Shown here piece after piece: positions 47,581 through 60,400 of a stretch of DNA of 64,000 nucleotides; the stretch's first letter is position 1; each line of letters opens with the position of its first letter. Source of the stretch: Thozetella sp. PMI_491 (Eukaryota; Ascomycota; Sordariomycetes; Chaetosphaeriales; Chaetosphaeriaceae). Both the position numbers and the translations under genes were made by a program. Location: the NCBI GenBank assembly GCA_021432635.1, contig MU270042.1:307577-371576 (forward strand), written 5' to 3'. The notes below the pieces were generated by a model. That model had not been told where the DNA came from. It ran no database searches and saw only the letters and a program-made list of their open reading frames with translations.

Positions 47581-50500
47581 GGGAATTACTAGGGACGCAT
47601 AACGAATTACTACAGACGCATAATCTTACAGACGCATAACGGTTTTACCACTTCTTATTAGCCTAAATTTTCAGTGCCTACAACTACTTGCCCCACAAAA
47701 GCAGTGAGTAAAACTCACTAACAATAGCCCTCTCTTACACCAGCGATCCTTAGATAGGTAGCTAAGCATCTTATTAAGATTTTATAACAGCCGTTACAAA
47801 AAGTAAGTATATCAAGCCTGTAAAGTATAACAACCATTATATAAAGTACTAGAGATACCTAATATATTACTAGCTATTATCTATATAGCTATAATAACCA
47901 CAACTAATACCAAGGTCCCTCATCATCACTACTTATCTACTCCCACTAGCTTCTCAGCCTCCAAACACTTAGCTAAGTCCTCCAACCACTTACACACACC
48001 CCAGTTATTACCCCAGCACCTAGGGTAGCTAGCACCCACTAACTACTCTAACACTACAATACTTCTCCCCCTTCTAATAACTAACTGCCCTAAGCTTTTT
48101 CAAGCTCTAATCAGGCAAGCATAGCCTTATTCTAGCTTCCCAAAGGTCAGCCACAACAGCTAGCCAGCCAGCTACTATTCTAGGTTAACAACTAGCTCTA
48201 ATTACCCACATACAGTTAGACCAGCAGAAGCTATACATTATTACTTAGCCTGCTACATAGTAATATAGCAATCTTTAGATTATAAATCCACTGATAAGGA
48301 TCTTTAAAGGTTAGCTTATAAATATACCACCACAGATAGACATCCTACTTAGTAAAGACACTCCTAGTCTCTAAGACCTTATAAATCTTATAATAACAAG
48401 GCATGCCTAACTAGATAGAAACAGAGTAATCGTCGTTATAAGAGCTGATTAGTTATAGCCTAGGGTTTTTAGCCGACGGGATTACTGTCTTCGCCTTATA
48501 ACACAGTATAATAATAAGTTAAAGACCCTTCTCAGACACTACTATCTACAATTCACCTAGATATTCCAACCCAGGTCCTAAATACTCACAAGAAAAAAGT
48601 ACCTTATCCTATATACAAGTATAAACAAAATCCTTCTCCTAATCACTAAGTATTTCTTTAATAGCCTTAACCAGTTAATATAAGTGGCTTATACTATTTA
48701 AAAAATAGCTTTTAACATTATTATTACTTGCCTCTATCCCAGATATAACCCAAATACCAAAGTTTTAATACCTCTAAATATAACACTAGGCCTACTAGGC
48801 CTATACACTTATATACATCTAATAAAGATATATAAGAATAACTCTCTAGTTATCAAATTCCTTATAGACATTAGCCCAGGCCTCTTTATACTCCTCCTCA
48901 GTCTCAGCAAACATAACAAACTTCCAAAGTACTAATACCCCCTTATAATTATAAGTAATTAGCCCTAAAAGGGTTTCATCTAGCTTTTTAATATCTTAAA
49001 TTATATCTCTATCACTAGAATTAAGTAAGACCTAGACTTCCCTATCACTACTATTAATATCGCTATTATCTAGAGTAAAAGGTTGTTTCTACTTCCTTTT
49101 TAACTAGAGAAAAATATTTGAATTAATATAGTAGATATACAGCTGTTGTTATACGTCTAGAAAAGCAGCTCTAAAAGCCTCTTTTATCTATATATCAAAG
49201 TCAGTGATTACTATATCAGGAAGTTGAATCTCATGCTAATTAACTAGTTCTTAAACAGTATCAGCTAGAAATTAAAACTCTTTAAGCCTCTTATTATTAA
49301 TCACGCTAAACACAATATTAAAAACAATTCCTAAACAGGTCTAGCCAGTCACCTAGAACAGGAGAAGCTTATAATAATTAGTATTATAAGTATTATTAAA
49401 ACTTATCACCTTAGAAAACCACTTCTATAGCTATATATAAGAAGGATAGGTCTATATAAGTCCCAGCAGACAGTCTAGATCATTATCAGCCTATTTTACA
49501 ATATAGGGAATCTTTTTATTATTAAACAACTTAATCAGGGCAGTAGTAGAGCTATAACTATTAAGCTTCTCCTAGTTATTTTTCGCCCTAGTATTATAAA
49601 TATCTTTCTTAGTTAAAACTAATTCAGGGTACTATTTAGTGACAATTACCCAGATGTTATATACTTAGATACCTATCTATTAACTTATTAACTTAATTAA
49701 CTCCTTAATAGAGTTAGTAAGCCTTCTATAGGTAGGGTAGGCAGATAAATTAATACTAGGTATATAATTATATTAAAGGTGCTCTAGATTAGCATGTTTC
49801 TAAAGAAGCCACCTGCCTTCCTCAAGGGCCTCAGCAATAACTTTCTACTTACAGCCGCACTTCTAAGGCTTTTAATTCCAGAGTCCTTCCCCCTTACTAG
49901 GCTAGGGCACTTTATAGTAGTTATACTAAAAAATATACTATATTACCTAGCTATTTTAGGTATAGCTATTATATCTACCAATAACAAATCCATTAGTTTT
50001 ACTAAAAGTATTAACTATATTAAAAAGCTTTTCTATAAAAGCAACTAGTTTACCTGGTATAAATAGGTTTAAAATTAAAGATATAACTAATTTATCAGAC
50101 TCTAACCCTAATATATAACCACCTTACTCTATTAACAGGCCTAGATATAGAGGCAGGGCTTCCCCTAAAGGGGAGGAGATTAGATCTTAAAGCAAGGAAT
50201 ATCCCTATCTCTCCCACCAGCAGCAAACTCATTCATATAACTATACAAGGTCAAAGATAAGTTACTAATCTATATCAATCACCTCTCAGACAAGCTTCAA
50301 GGCAGAGGTAAACTAGGCCCAGGGCAATATAACTAGAGTTATAACAGGTAGTAACTAGGAAGCAGCTTAATTTTAAAGATAAGTAATTTCAGTAGACTTA
50401 AGGCCTGGGACAGGAATATAAATATAATTCTATTTTACTTGTCAGAGATATTTAGTAAATCAATCTAGCAGATAGATCTTTAAATTACTCCTAGCAATCT

Positions 50501-51004
50501 ATAAAGGGTTGTTAAACACTCTATTATACAGGCAGGGGACAGTTATAAAGTATTCTAGAAACATAGAAAAAAGGTTTAGTATAGCACTATCATCACCAAC
50601 ACCATAATAAGGACCAATACTAGTTCCTAAGGTATTAATAATATCTAACGAACTAGGGGAGCTAAGTATTAGGTTTTAACATTATCGTTTAAGAGGCAGC
50701 TATTTTAAACGAGTTATAGTATTAAAGCATTACTACTACTAGCTTTCGATCAGGCAAATAAAGATAGGTATTAGGTTGTCGTTATTATAGTTTAACTAAA
50801 GCTTTTTAAAAAGGCAACAAAATATGTTCGCATTAGCTTAACTAAAGAAAAACAGCTAAAATAGCTTAGGGTACTTTAGCAGAATTTTAAGTGTGGTACA
50901 TGCATTAACATTAAAAATTTAGGCCAATAAAAAGCAGTAAAACTATCATACATCTATAAGATCATACGTCCGTAGCAATTTATCATACGTCCCTAGCAAT
51001 TCCC
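47581..51004 (-). mobile_element. Mutator-like (MULE) DNA transposon, RIP-degraded
   Basis: Terminal inverted repeats of about 95 bp start GGGAATTACTAGGGACGCAT at 47581 and end, on the other strand, with GGGAATTGCTAGGGACGTAT at 51004. Each TIR carries three copies of a GACGCATAA-like unit. On the minus strand around 49380-49100 a MULE transposase core is still readable despite stops (QLPDIVITDFD, then QQLYIYYINSN where LC-HH-N is usual). The length of 3424 bp suits a non-composite element. No 8-11 bp target duplication is visible, because the two flanks come from different sequences. Confidence 0.75.
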
Positions 51005-51415
51005 TTTTCTTTAGTCTTTAATATAATAGATTTTCTTATTTTAATATTTTAAATAAGCCTTAGCTTTATTTATTTTATATAGTTTATTTAATTTATAATA
51101 TATAATAGGCTTTAGTTTTTATATAGTTAGAGTTATATTATTTTTAACTAATAGTAATAAATAATTAGTTTTAGTTGTTATTTTAAGGTATAGTATAATT
51201 TCTCTAGTTATTAGTTTATTTAAGGCTATATATTAATCTAGAAATAGTTCTTTTATTAATATTATAATATAGGTATTATTAAGATATATAATATTATAGG
51301 TTAAATTATTTTATATAGCTATACTTAGGGTTTAGACTAGTTTATATTATACTAGGTTAGCTAATTATTTTTTAAGTATTAGTTTTTAATCTATTTTTTT
51401 TAACTAATAAGCTAG
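51005..51415 (-). repeat. Inverted copy of the gag segment 46980-47400
   Basis: The reverse complement follows 46985-47400 base for base apart from many A/G and C/T changes, for example ACCTATATTATAATA and TAGTATAATATAAACTAGT. With the left copy it forms an inverted pair around the MULE. It stops abruptly at the MULE terminus and at the next repeat. Confidence 0.65.
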
Positions 51416-51417
51416 GG

Positions 51418-51930
51418 GTAGTCAATGGATTTTTCTTTTTGCCTAGTATAGCCCTAGTACAAGAGGAACTATATAGTAGATCTAGACCCTGGTCTGACTA
51501 GGCTATACTAGCTCGATTTATATAAGTAGTTAAAGGATGTTATTCTACCTTAGGGATAGGGATTATTAAGGAATTAACCGTTAAGATCTATTAGTCTATT
51601 ATTCTAACAATTAACTTTATATATTTATTTCCCTAGACAAGACTAACTATAAGACCACTCTATATAACTATTACAGGGCTTTGCCTTATTCTCATATATT
51701 TATCCTGCCCTAGTTAGAGCCTAGCACTTATTAGATCTTATATTAATATACTCTCTTTTATATACTACTAGACTTATACTATTTTAATAGCCCTACCTAT
51801 AAACTAGATTATAAGGTTATAATATTAGTTCTATATTATAACTACTAGGCTATAAAGTATATAAAAGTAGTATTATATATAGGTTATTCCATATATACTC
51901 TACTTTTTACTCCCCATTCTTAAATAAGGG
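51418..51930 (+). repeat. RIP-altered copy of the dispersed repeat at 35586-36135
   Basis: About 500 bp match the reverse complement of 35640-36135. CG and CA in the 35-kb copy are mostly TA or CA here (AGCATGGCC has become AGTATAGCC, GGTGGATCC has become AGTAGATCT). The comparison shows directly which changes RIP made in this copy. Confidence 0.7.
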
Positions 51931-52199
51931 TCTAGCTAGAGATGTTTTAACAAAGCCTTTTAAGTAATAATAAAAAGACCTAGGATAAGAGGTAGTATAT
52001 AAGTAGCCTAATAATAATAACTAGGCTTTAACTATAACAACTACCTTTACTTACTAAGATTAAAGACAATAAACAATAAAGGGCTATAAAGATAGATAGG
52101 ACAGAAGACCCTAATAAATAATAAAGGCTTATACTAATCCTAAGTTAACTAGGATAGTTAGAAGTAAAGTTATTTATTTTTGCCTTTACTTAATCTTAA

Positions 52200-55100
52200 T
52201 CTTAAGTAATATAAGAAAAGTTATTTAAACTAATATAAGTATTAAAACAAGGGAATTATATTGCTTTAAGGGGATTATTAGTAAATAATTAGCTTAAGTT
52301 AGTTAAGAAAGATAGCTCTCCTAGGGTTAGTAAGCTAAAATAATAAAAAAAGTAGATTCTTATTAAAAAAACCCCCTAATTAAACCCTAGATAGACTTTA
52401 TAGACTATAAAATAGTCTAATTAGACCTTAAATATTAAAACTAAAGATAATTAGTAAATAATTAGCTTAAGGTAGTTAGAAAAGATATTTTATTAGGCTT
52501 TATAACTAAAAGCTATCTAGCTAAAGTATTAGGACTATTTAAAGATAATTAATAAATAATTAGCTTAAAGTAATTAGAAAAAACAGCTTATTAAAGTCCT
52601 ATCCTATTTATCTAGTTAAAGCCTAGAGAAATAAGGCTATATTAGAGTTAATTATTACTTTTAAAGCTATAAATACTTATTAGTAAAAAGAGGAGAAGAC
52701 TCTTTCTTATACCTTAGCTTTATTATAAAAATAAGGTATTAAGAAAAACTCTCTTGCCCTAAGCTAATTATAATATAACCCTTACCTATACTAATCTTAA
52801 CCTTTAAAAAAAGGTTAAAGTACCCTCTTTAACGCTTAAAGCCTTACTATAAGGCACCTTTATAAAAAACCTTAGGAAGTTAGTTGATTAAAAGGTATTA
52901 TTACTTTAAATAAATCTAGACTAATAAATAAATACTCTTAACTAGTTATATAAAGTATAAACATTTAGAAAAATACTATTCTAATAAAAACCTTTTTTAC
53001 CTTATTATACTAATATTATTAGCTATCTAACTAAAATATAATCTATAGGAAAAAAGAAGTATAAAAGTATATTAGAGTTAAAAGAAGTAAATAGTCTTAC
53101 TATACTAGTATATAAATTATCTAATCTAATAAGTAAGACTTAGACTAGTTAAGCTAAAGAAAAAAAAAAAGATAAAGTACTAGAATATATTAGAAATACT
53201 AAGGGAAGAGAAATAATAATAAGAAGAAAGGAGTTAGTTTCTTATAAGTTAGAAAGTTTTACCCCTAGGTAAAGCTTATAATTAAGTAAGGAGGAAAAAG
53301 TATTAGCTAGAAAAGTAAAAAAATAGCTAAAGCTCTAGGGGAAAAGAGATAATTAAGTAAAAAAAGGTATAAAAGCTTTAATTATAATAGTACTAAAGGT
53401 AATAAGCTTAATACTACTAAAGAAAAAAGCCTTAGCTACCCTAAATATATCCTTATTATAAGTCTTAAATTAAAGGCTAGTAAAAAACCTATTTTTCTAG
53501 GCACTACTACCCTAATTACTAACCTATACACTAGTAATACTAATAACAGTATTATTACTAGTACTACTAATACTATTAAAAACCCTACTTTTCTAATCAC
53601 TAGCTAGATCACTATTAATACTACTACTATTACTAATACTACTACTATTATTATAGTGTTAATTATAGACTTATATATTACTATTAGTACTAGTAATAGT
53701 ACTAGTAATAATATTAATAAAGCTAGTATAAAACCTATCTTTTTAGCTATTAATACTATTAATAATAATAAAAGCTATATTAATAAAACTAATATAAGTA
53801 TAATTATAAAATATACCTTAAGCTATAAATAAGGGTAATTATAAGGTAATAATATTGCCCTAGGCTTTAATTATAATAATCCTACCCTTTAAGAATATTT
53901 AGGGTTATACTATTAGGATAAAAGGACTTAATATCTATATATTATTAAATATATCTTCTTAGTTAGAGTTAAAAGACTTAAAAACTATAGCTATTATTAC
54001 TTAGGGTTAATAAGTATTAGACTATTCTATAATAAAAGAGTCTTTAAAAGATAATAAACTTAGCTTAGACTAGCTTAAGAGCTGCCTTATTTATACTCTT
54101 ATCTATTATAAAAAGATAGGCTAACTATTATTATTTTTAAGAACCTTAATATTACTAATCTTTAATAGTATAAGTATAACCTATTACCTAATTAATTTTA
54201 ACTTTATTTATTATATATTAGGTCTAACTATATTTTAAGAAAAAAAGATATATTTCCTCTAGTATTATACTTTAAAAGCTAAGGATATTACTAAGGGTTA
54301 AACCCTTTATATTAATAATTAAAATAAATATAAAAAGATATTAAAAAAAGTGTTTTATCTTAGAGATATATAGTTTTACTTATCCTATAAATAATATCTA
54401 TAAGAGTTTTAAAATAAACCAGTTAGAAATAAGGTAGTTAAGATTTATAAGGTATTTTTAACCTTTAAGGCCTTATTAAGATAGGTTAAAAATCTAGACT
54501 TAATAAAAAGTAATATACTATAAAATATATATGCTAAACTATTAGTAAGTATAAAATCTTAGCTATATCTTATCTTAAGAATAAATATAAATAAGTTGAT
54601 TTCTTAAAGCTAGGATATATTTTATAATAAACTTAAGCGTTTAGTTAATAACTATAATAAAAAAAAGTAGAAAGGAAAACTTAAAGAATAATAAGACTAT
54701 TAATAGGTCTATCTATTATTATAGATATAAAAAAAGACTTAAGAGTAGCCTAGTTAAAGCTAACCTCTACTTTAAGAAAAGTAAAATCTTATTAAAGTTA
54801 TTATTAAAATATTTAAAGCTTAACTTAATAATAGGTTAAAAAAGCTAGATATTATTAATTATTTAACAGATAAATTTAGCTAACTTAAAATTAATATAAA
54901 AAAGCTTTAGTAATAATTTATAATTAAAGGTAAAAGGATTTAAATAAACACTATAACTTATATCTTTAATTATAGTAATAAACTAAACCTTAAAAAATAC
55001 TTAATAATAGCTTAAAACTATAAAAGCTTTTAAAGACTTAATATTAAATATTTCTACTATAAGAAAGCTAACTATACTATCTTAAAATATAAAGTGATTT

Positions 55101-58100
55101 ATAATAATAAATATATTTATCACTTAGTCTATTATCTTATTAAAATTATATAATATATTAAAAAATATATATTTTATATATAAGATATTTAAATTCCCTT
55201 AGATATTATATATAAAGTATTAAAGGCAAATAAGAGAATATATACTATAAGAATATTCTTTATTATACTATCCTTTAAGATAAGTAATTCTTAGATATAG
55301 TAAGAGTAACTAGCCAAGAATAAAGACTATAAGGTTTAAACCTATTAGACTAGCTTATTTAAAGACTTTATAGGTCTAATTATAAGATAATCTACTATAA
55401 TACTTATTAATAACATGCCTAAGTTTATAAATATAAGTAATCTTAATAAGGTTATTATATAAAATAATAAAGATAAGTATAATATATCTTTTTATAAAAG
55501 AGGTATAATAAACAACTAGATTAAGATATTAATAATAAAAATAGCTAAGGTTAATACTACTTTTATTACTAAGGTAAATATTACTATAAAATAAAAAAGA
55601 GTAAGCTAGGTAAAAAGTAATAATAAGAGTAAGGAAAAAATTAAGGTAGCTACTATTAAAAAGAAAGGATTAAAGTTAATTTTAAACTAATCTATTAGCT
55701 TTAATTAGCTTAAGCCTAATAATATCTTAACTAAAAGTATCCCTATAAGTCATATGTTTTAAGTTAATAATACTAACCCTATAGTTAATAAAGAAACTTA
55801 TAAAAAAAAACTAAGAGAGATACTTTAAGTCTTACTAGATATAGTTATAAATTAAAAACTTAAAGTTTTTATAAGGAATTTAATTATATTTAGCCTTAAG
55901 TTTACCTATAATTTTAAGTTATTACTAGAATAAAAAATAATTAATTTAAGATTAGTAGTTAACCTTAGTAATAATATTATAAAGAGAACTAATAAGCTAA
56001 TTATTAAAGTCTTTAACTATAATATTTAATCTATAGCTATACTAATTATCTTAGAGAAAGATATAAGGGTTATATTAAATAAGTTCTAATATAATAACAT
56101 CTTCTAGCTAATAAAAAAAGTCACTTAAACAGATATATAAAAGTAAATTCAATAAATTTATAATAATATATTAAAATCCTTCTAATTAAAAGCCTACCCT
56201 AATTAAATCAAGAGAATAAGTATTTAAAAGATTTATAGCCTCCTAATACTTTATTATAAGGTAGGACACTATTTAAATAGTAACAAGGTATAAATACTAC
56301 TAGATTATAGCTTTAAGATTTATTCTATTAATTATAACCTAACTATAAAGCTTAAGATCTTATATATAATAATTAATACTTACTTTAGGTTTATCTATAA
56401 AGATATATATCTCTTCTTTAGTAAAATAATAGAAATAGTCTAGCTTAATAATTATAGAGTTAATATCTACTTTTATATTAACCTATTAAGAGAGGAAAGC
56501 TATAAAGTACTATTAAAAATACCCTTTTTTATAAATATAAAGCTTACTTTTAACTATAACTTTATACCTATAATTAAAGCACTAATAACTTTTAGTAATA
56601 TAACTATTTATATAATAGTTACTAATAAGAAGTTATTATCTTAGAAAAGAAAAGATAATATCTTAGGAAAATACTAGCTAATAAATATACTAGGATACTT
56701 ATTAGTAAAAAAGTCCTAGAGTAAGTAAAAATAAAAGAGGAGGAAGAGCTTATTAGATTTATCTAGCTTAAGATTATTAAATAAGTCTACTATTACTTAC
56801 TTTAAAGGTCTTTAGTTCTGTTACGACCAAGGCATCAGCCACCTCCCCGCGACCGCCAACAAGGCCTAGCGCTTAGGCCCAGCGGTCAGCAAGGGCAGAA
56901 CCCCTAGTGGATGCCTCAGGCACCCACGCAGATGTCCCACCAGTAAGAAAGGAGCTCGTGGAGCTCACGACTATCCAGACGCATTGGAGCTCCTGGAGCT
57001 CCAGCAGCTCCAAGTGAGCCGTGAAGAGCAACCTAGTATATAAGACCACAGTCTCTACCTAGACAGATCAGTTAGCCTTTGCTCTTCAGCAATTAATCTA
57101 CTTAGTTCATAAGCTTAACGCTTGCACTATCAGATCTCACCTTACGTCGATTGATGCTCCACTCGTCTCTACCCTCCCTACCTTAGGAAAGAACCCCCTA
57201 CGCATTGAGAATACTGACCTTAGGATCTTAGTGTTGTAACAAGTTCTACTAGCTTATATAGGCTAATAAAAGGGATTTATACTAAAAAAAGGATAATAAA
57301 AGAGAAGAGATAAATTTAATAGTATTAACTTTATTAGATCTATTAAAAGAGTATAAGTTAATTTATAAAAGGTTTAAAATCTAAAAGAAAAAGGTCCTCC
57401 TAATATAATCCTTTAGACTAATATACTATATAAAAGAAAGAGAAAAAAAGTATATCTTATTAATAATAAACTAAGTGATAGCTTAGTCTTTAAAGGTAAT
57501 ATTTACTAAAAGCTTAATAAACTAATTAAAACTAAGGAAAAAGTCTAGTAATAAGAGAGTAGTACTTTGCCCTATAATAAATTCTTTATATTAAAGTTTA
57601 ATAAGATTAAAAAAGGCTTAAGGCTAACTTTAAAGCAACTAAAGTAAATCCTTAAAGATATTTAAGGTTTAACTAGACAAGAATAAAAGGTTCTAACTTA
57701 TATCTTTTATATATAGGAGGAAGTATTAATATAAAGCTTTAAAGATATAGATATAATTAACCCTAAGATTATCCCTTTATAATATATTAAGACTATTTTA
57801 TATAAGGCTTAATAGGAAAAAATTAATTCTAATATCCTTAATACTTATAGATAAGGTTATTAAGATACTTAAGGAATATATTACTTAAAAGATCTTTAAA
57901 AAGAGTTATACTTTATATAAAAACTTATAGTTTCTTATAAGAAAGAAGAATAATAACTTATAGATTATTAATAATATATAGAGGATTAATAACGTTATAA
58001 TTAAAGATATATTTCTACTATTAGGAGTAAATAGCTTATCTAAAGAGTTTATTATATATAAACTCTTATCTTTTTTAAACCTCTTCTTTAGATATAATTA

Positions 58101-60400
58101 AGTCTTACTAGACCTAAAAAATAAGGACTTAATAATATTTACCACTTTAATCAGTTTATTTTATATATATACCCTATTATAAGGTATAACTAACTCAGTT
58201 ATATAATTTATAAAAGTAATTATAAAAATCCTTTATAACTTAATTTTATATATATATAAAGCCTTCTTTAATAATATCTATATTAAAGGTTTAACTATAA
58301 CCTATAATAATAATACTATATTATTTAAAGTCTAATATTATATTATAAAATATATTAATAATATTAACTTAGTCCTATTAAACTATAAGCTTACTAGAGT
58401 AATAATAACTAGAGAGAAATCCTAATAGTTTTATAGTATAATAATAATCCTAAGATATATCTATAAAATATATAATTATAGCCCTACCTAAGTTAAGGTT
58501 CTTAAGATTATTAAATAGCCTAACTATTAAACTATCTTAAAAATAAAAGACTTTCTTAGTATAATTAAATTCTATTATATATAGATTATTAACTTTATAG
58601 TAATTATAAAACTATTCTTTTACCTTTAAAAGAAAGATATCTTATTTAACTAAGGCTTTAATTAAAAGAAGGCTATAAAGGACTTAAAGTAAATAGTTAT
58701 TATTATACTAGTATTAATTAACCTAGACTATTCTAAGGGGTATAAACTTATTATATTATATATAGATATAAGTCTTAAAGGATAAAGAGTAGTATTATTA
58801 TAATAAATTAAAAACTTTTTATATCCTAGCTAGTATAAGAGTAGTCTTTAAATAAATACTAAGAAATAATATAATACTATTAAATATAAATACTATAAAC
58901 TTTTAGTTATACTTAGGCAGCTATAGTAATACTTATATAAAGTCTACTTTATAATTAAAATAAATGCTAAAATCCTTATATATTAGCTTAATAAGATATA
59001 TTTAGACCTGTTTAATACCCTTTTTATAAAATAGATTTTATAGATTTATAACTTTAATTTTATAGTTAAATATATATTAAAAGCTAGGAATATTATAGTA
59101 GATATATTATCTTAAAAACCTCTTAATACTTTTAACTAAAGAGAAAGAGAAGTAAAAAATAATCTAAATAACTTTATAAATGCCTAGATTTATTTATATA
59201 AAGTTATATTTATATCTGCTTTATAAGTATAATAAAATAAATTAATAAGAGTTTAGTCTAAAAAATATAAAGCTATTACTAACTATCTTATATTATTTTA
59301 TAAACTATAAAGTATAAACAAATTAAAACTATATTAATAAAAAGCTAATACCTATAAATATAAAATATTTAACTAGATATTATAATTATAAAAGATAAAC
59401 AAGATATTATACTATTAGATAGTTAATAACCCTAAGTAATAAGAGTTAATCTTCTAGTAATATTATATTAAGATAGGGTATTAAGAGTAGGAACTAACTT
59501 ATAAATATATTAAAGATTACTATTACTAGTATAAACTATATAAGTATATTAAAATATAAGTTTAGTTTTATAAGCTATACTAGAGGTAAGATCTAAAGTA
59601 GTATAAGGATAAAAAGATCTATACCTCTCTAGCTCTATACTTATTTTATTACTAGTATATTAATATCTAGTACTTACTAACTAATTAAGGTAAAACAAGT
59701 CTCTTAATGTTTTACTATAGATTAATAGGTTAAGCTAAAGCCTTTCTAATTAGTAAAACAACCTTAGGAATTATAATATAATACTTTAAGTATAATATTA
59801 TTATAAGATATAAAATCCCTATTAAAATAGTTGTTAATAATAGCTTAGAAAATAAGGGTAAAATAATTAAAGCTTATAAAAGGTTTAAGATTAAAAGAAT
59901 TACTATCTTACCTTATAATTTATAAGTAAATAGTATTAGTAAAGAAAGGCACTAGATAATTACTAATAGATTAGTAAAAGTAATAAATAGTAATACTAAA
60001 AGATAGATAAACTACTTATTAAATATATTATTTACTAATTAGACTATAGTCTATAATACCTATAAGATAGCCCTAGCTAGACTAGCTTTTTATATTAATC
60101 TTATAACACCTATTAAAAATAATATACTAACCTAAAGACTAATAAACTAGGAATCTATCTATAGTAATATTAATAATATTACTAACTAAGAGAAGTATCT
60201 CTTATTTAGATTAAGACTTATAACTGCTAATAATAATATAATATAAGCTATATAGGAAAGACTTATAATAATTTATTAAAAGATAACTAATACTTAATAA
60301 TTATATTCTAAGGGTAAGAGATATCTTAATAGATAAAAAGTAATGCTAAAATACTTTATAGTTATTTATAACTTAACTTATAAGATTAATAAGTTATAAA
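52200..60400 (+). pseudogene. Gypsy (Ty3)-type retrotransposon, RIP-degraded gag-pol
   Basis: Motifs occur in the order expected for Ty3/Gypsy on the plus strand. A gag zinc-knuckle skeleton is at 55046-55090, with TAT at all four ligand codons in C-x2-C-x4-H-x4-C spacing. Reverse transcriptase lies around 58080-58350 (ITNSVIQFIKV, then FFNNIYIKG where F-x-DD-x-G-V-KG is usual). The RT/RNase H region near 58560-58810 reads INFIVIIKLFFYL and LDYSKGYKLIILYID. An integrase core lies near 59820-60100 (VVNNSLENKGK, KRITILPYNL). Every frame is broken by many stops. The RT region is interrupted at 56819 by a solo LTR. Its own LTRs were not identified. Confidence 0.75.
56819..57241 (+). repeat. Solo LTR with intact 5-bp target duplication, little RIP
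   Basis: 423 bp run from TGTTACGACC to GTTGTAACA. AGTTC is present immediately before (56814-56818) and immediately after (57242-57246), the 5-bp duplication of an LTR-element insertion. GC content is far above the surrounding Gypsy remnant. A TATATAAGACC promoter box lies near 57038. No internal domain accompanies it, so it is a solo LTR left by recombination between two LTRs. Confidence 0.9.

Noticed and set aside
47581-47676. Triple GACGCATAA unit considered as a CRISPR-like or other short spaced repeat array
   Set aside because: The units are part of a transposon terminal inverted repeat, are mirrored at 50909-51004, and have only short similar spacers.
49794-50048. 84-codon hydrophobic frame on the plus strand in the TA-rich island
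   Set aside because: It lies inside the MULE and antisense to its transposase; the hydrophobic residues arise from TA-rich codons.
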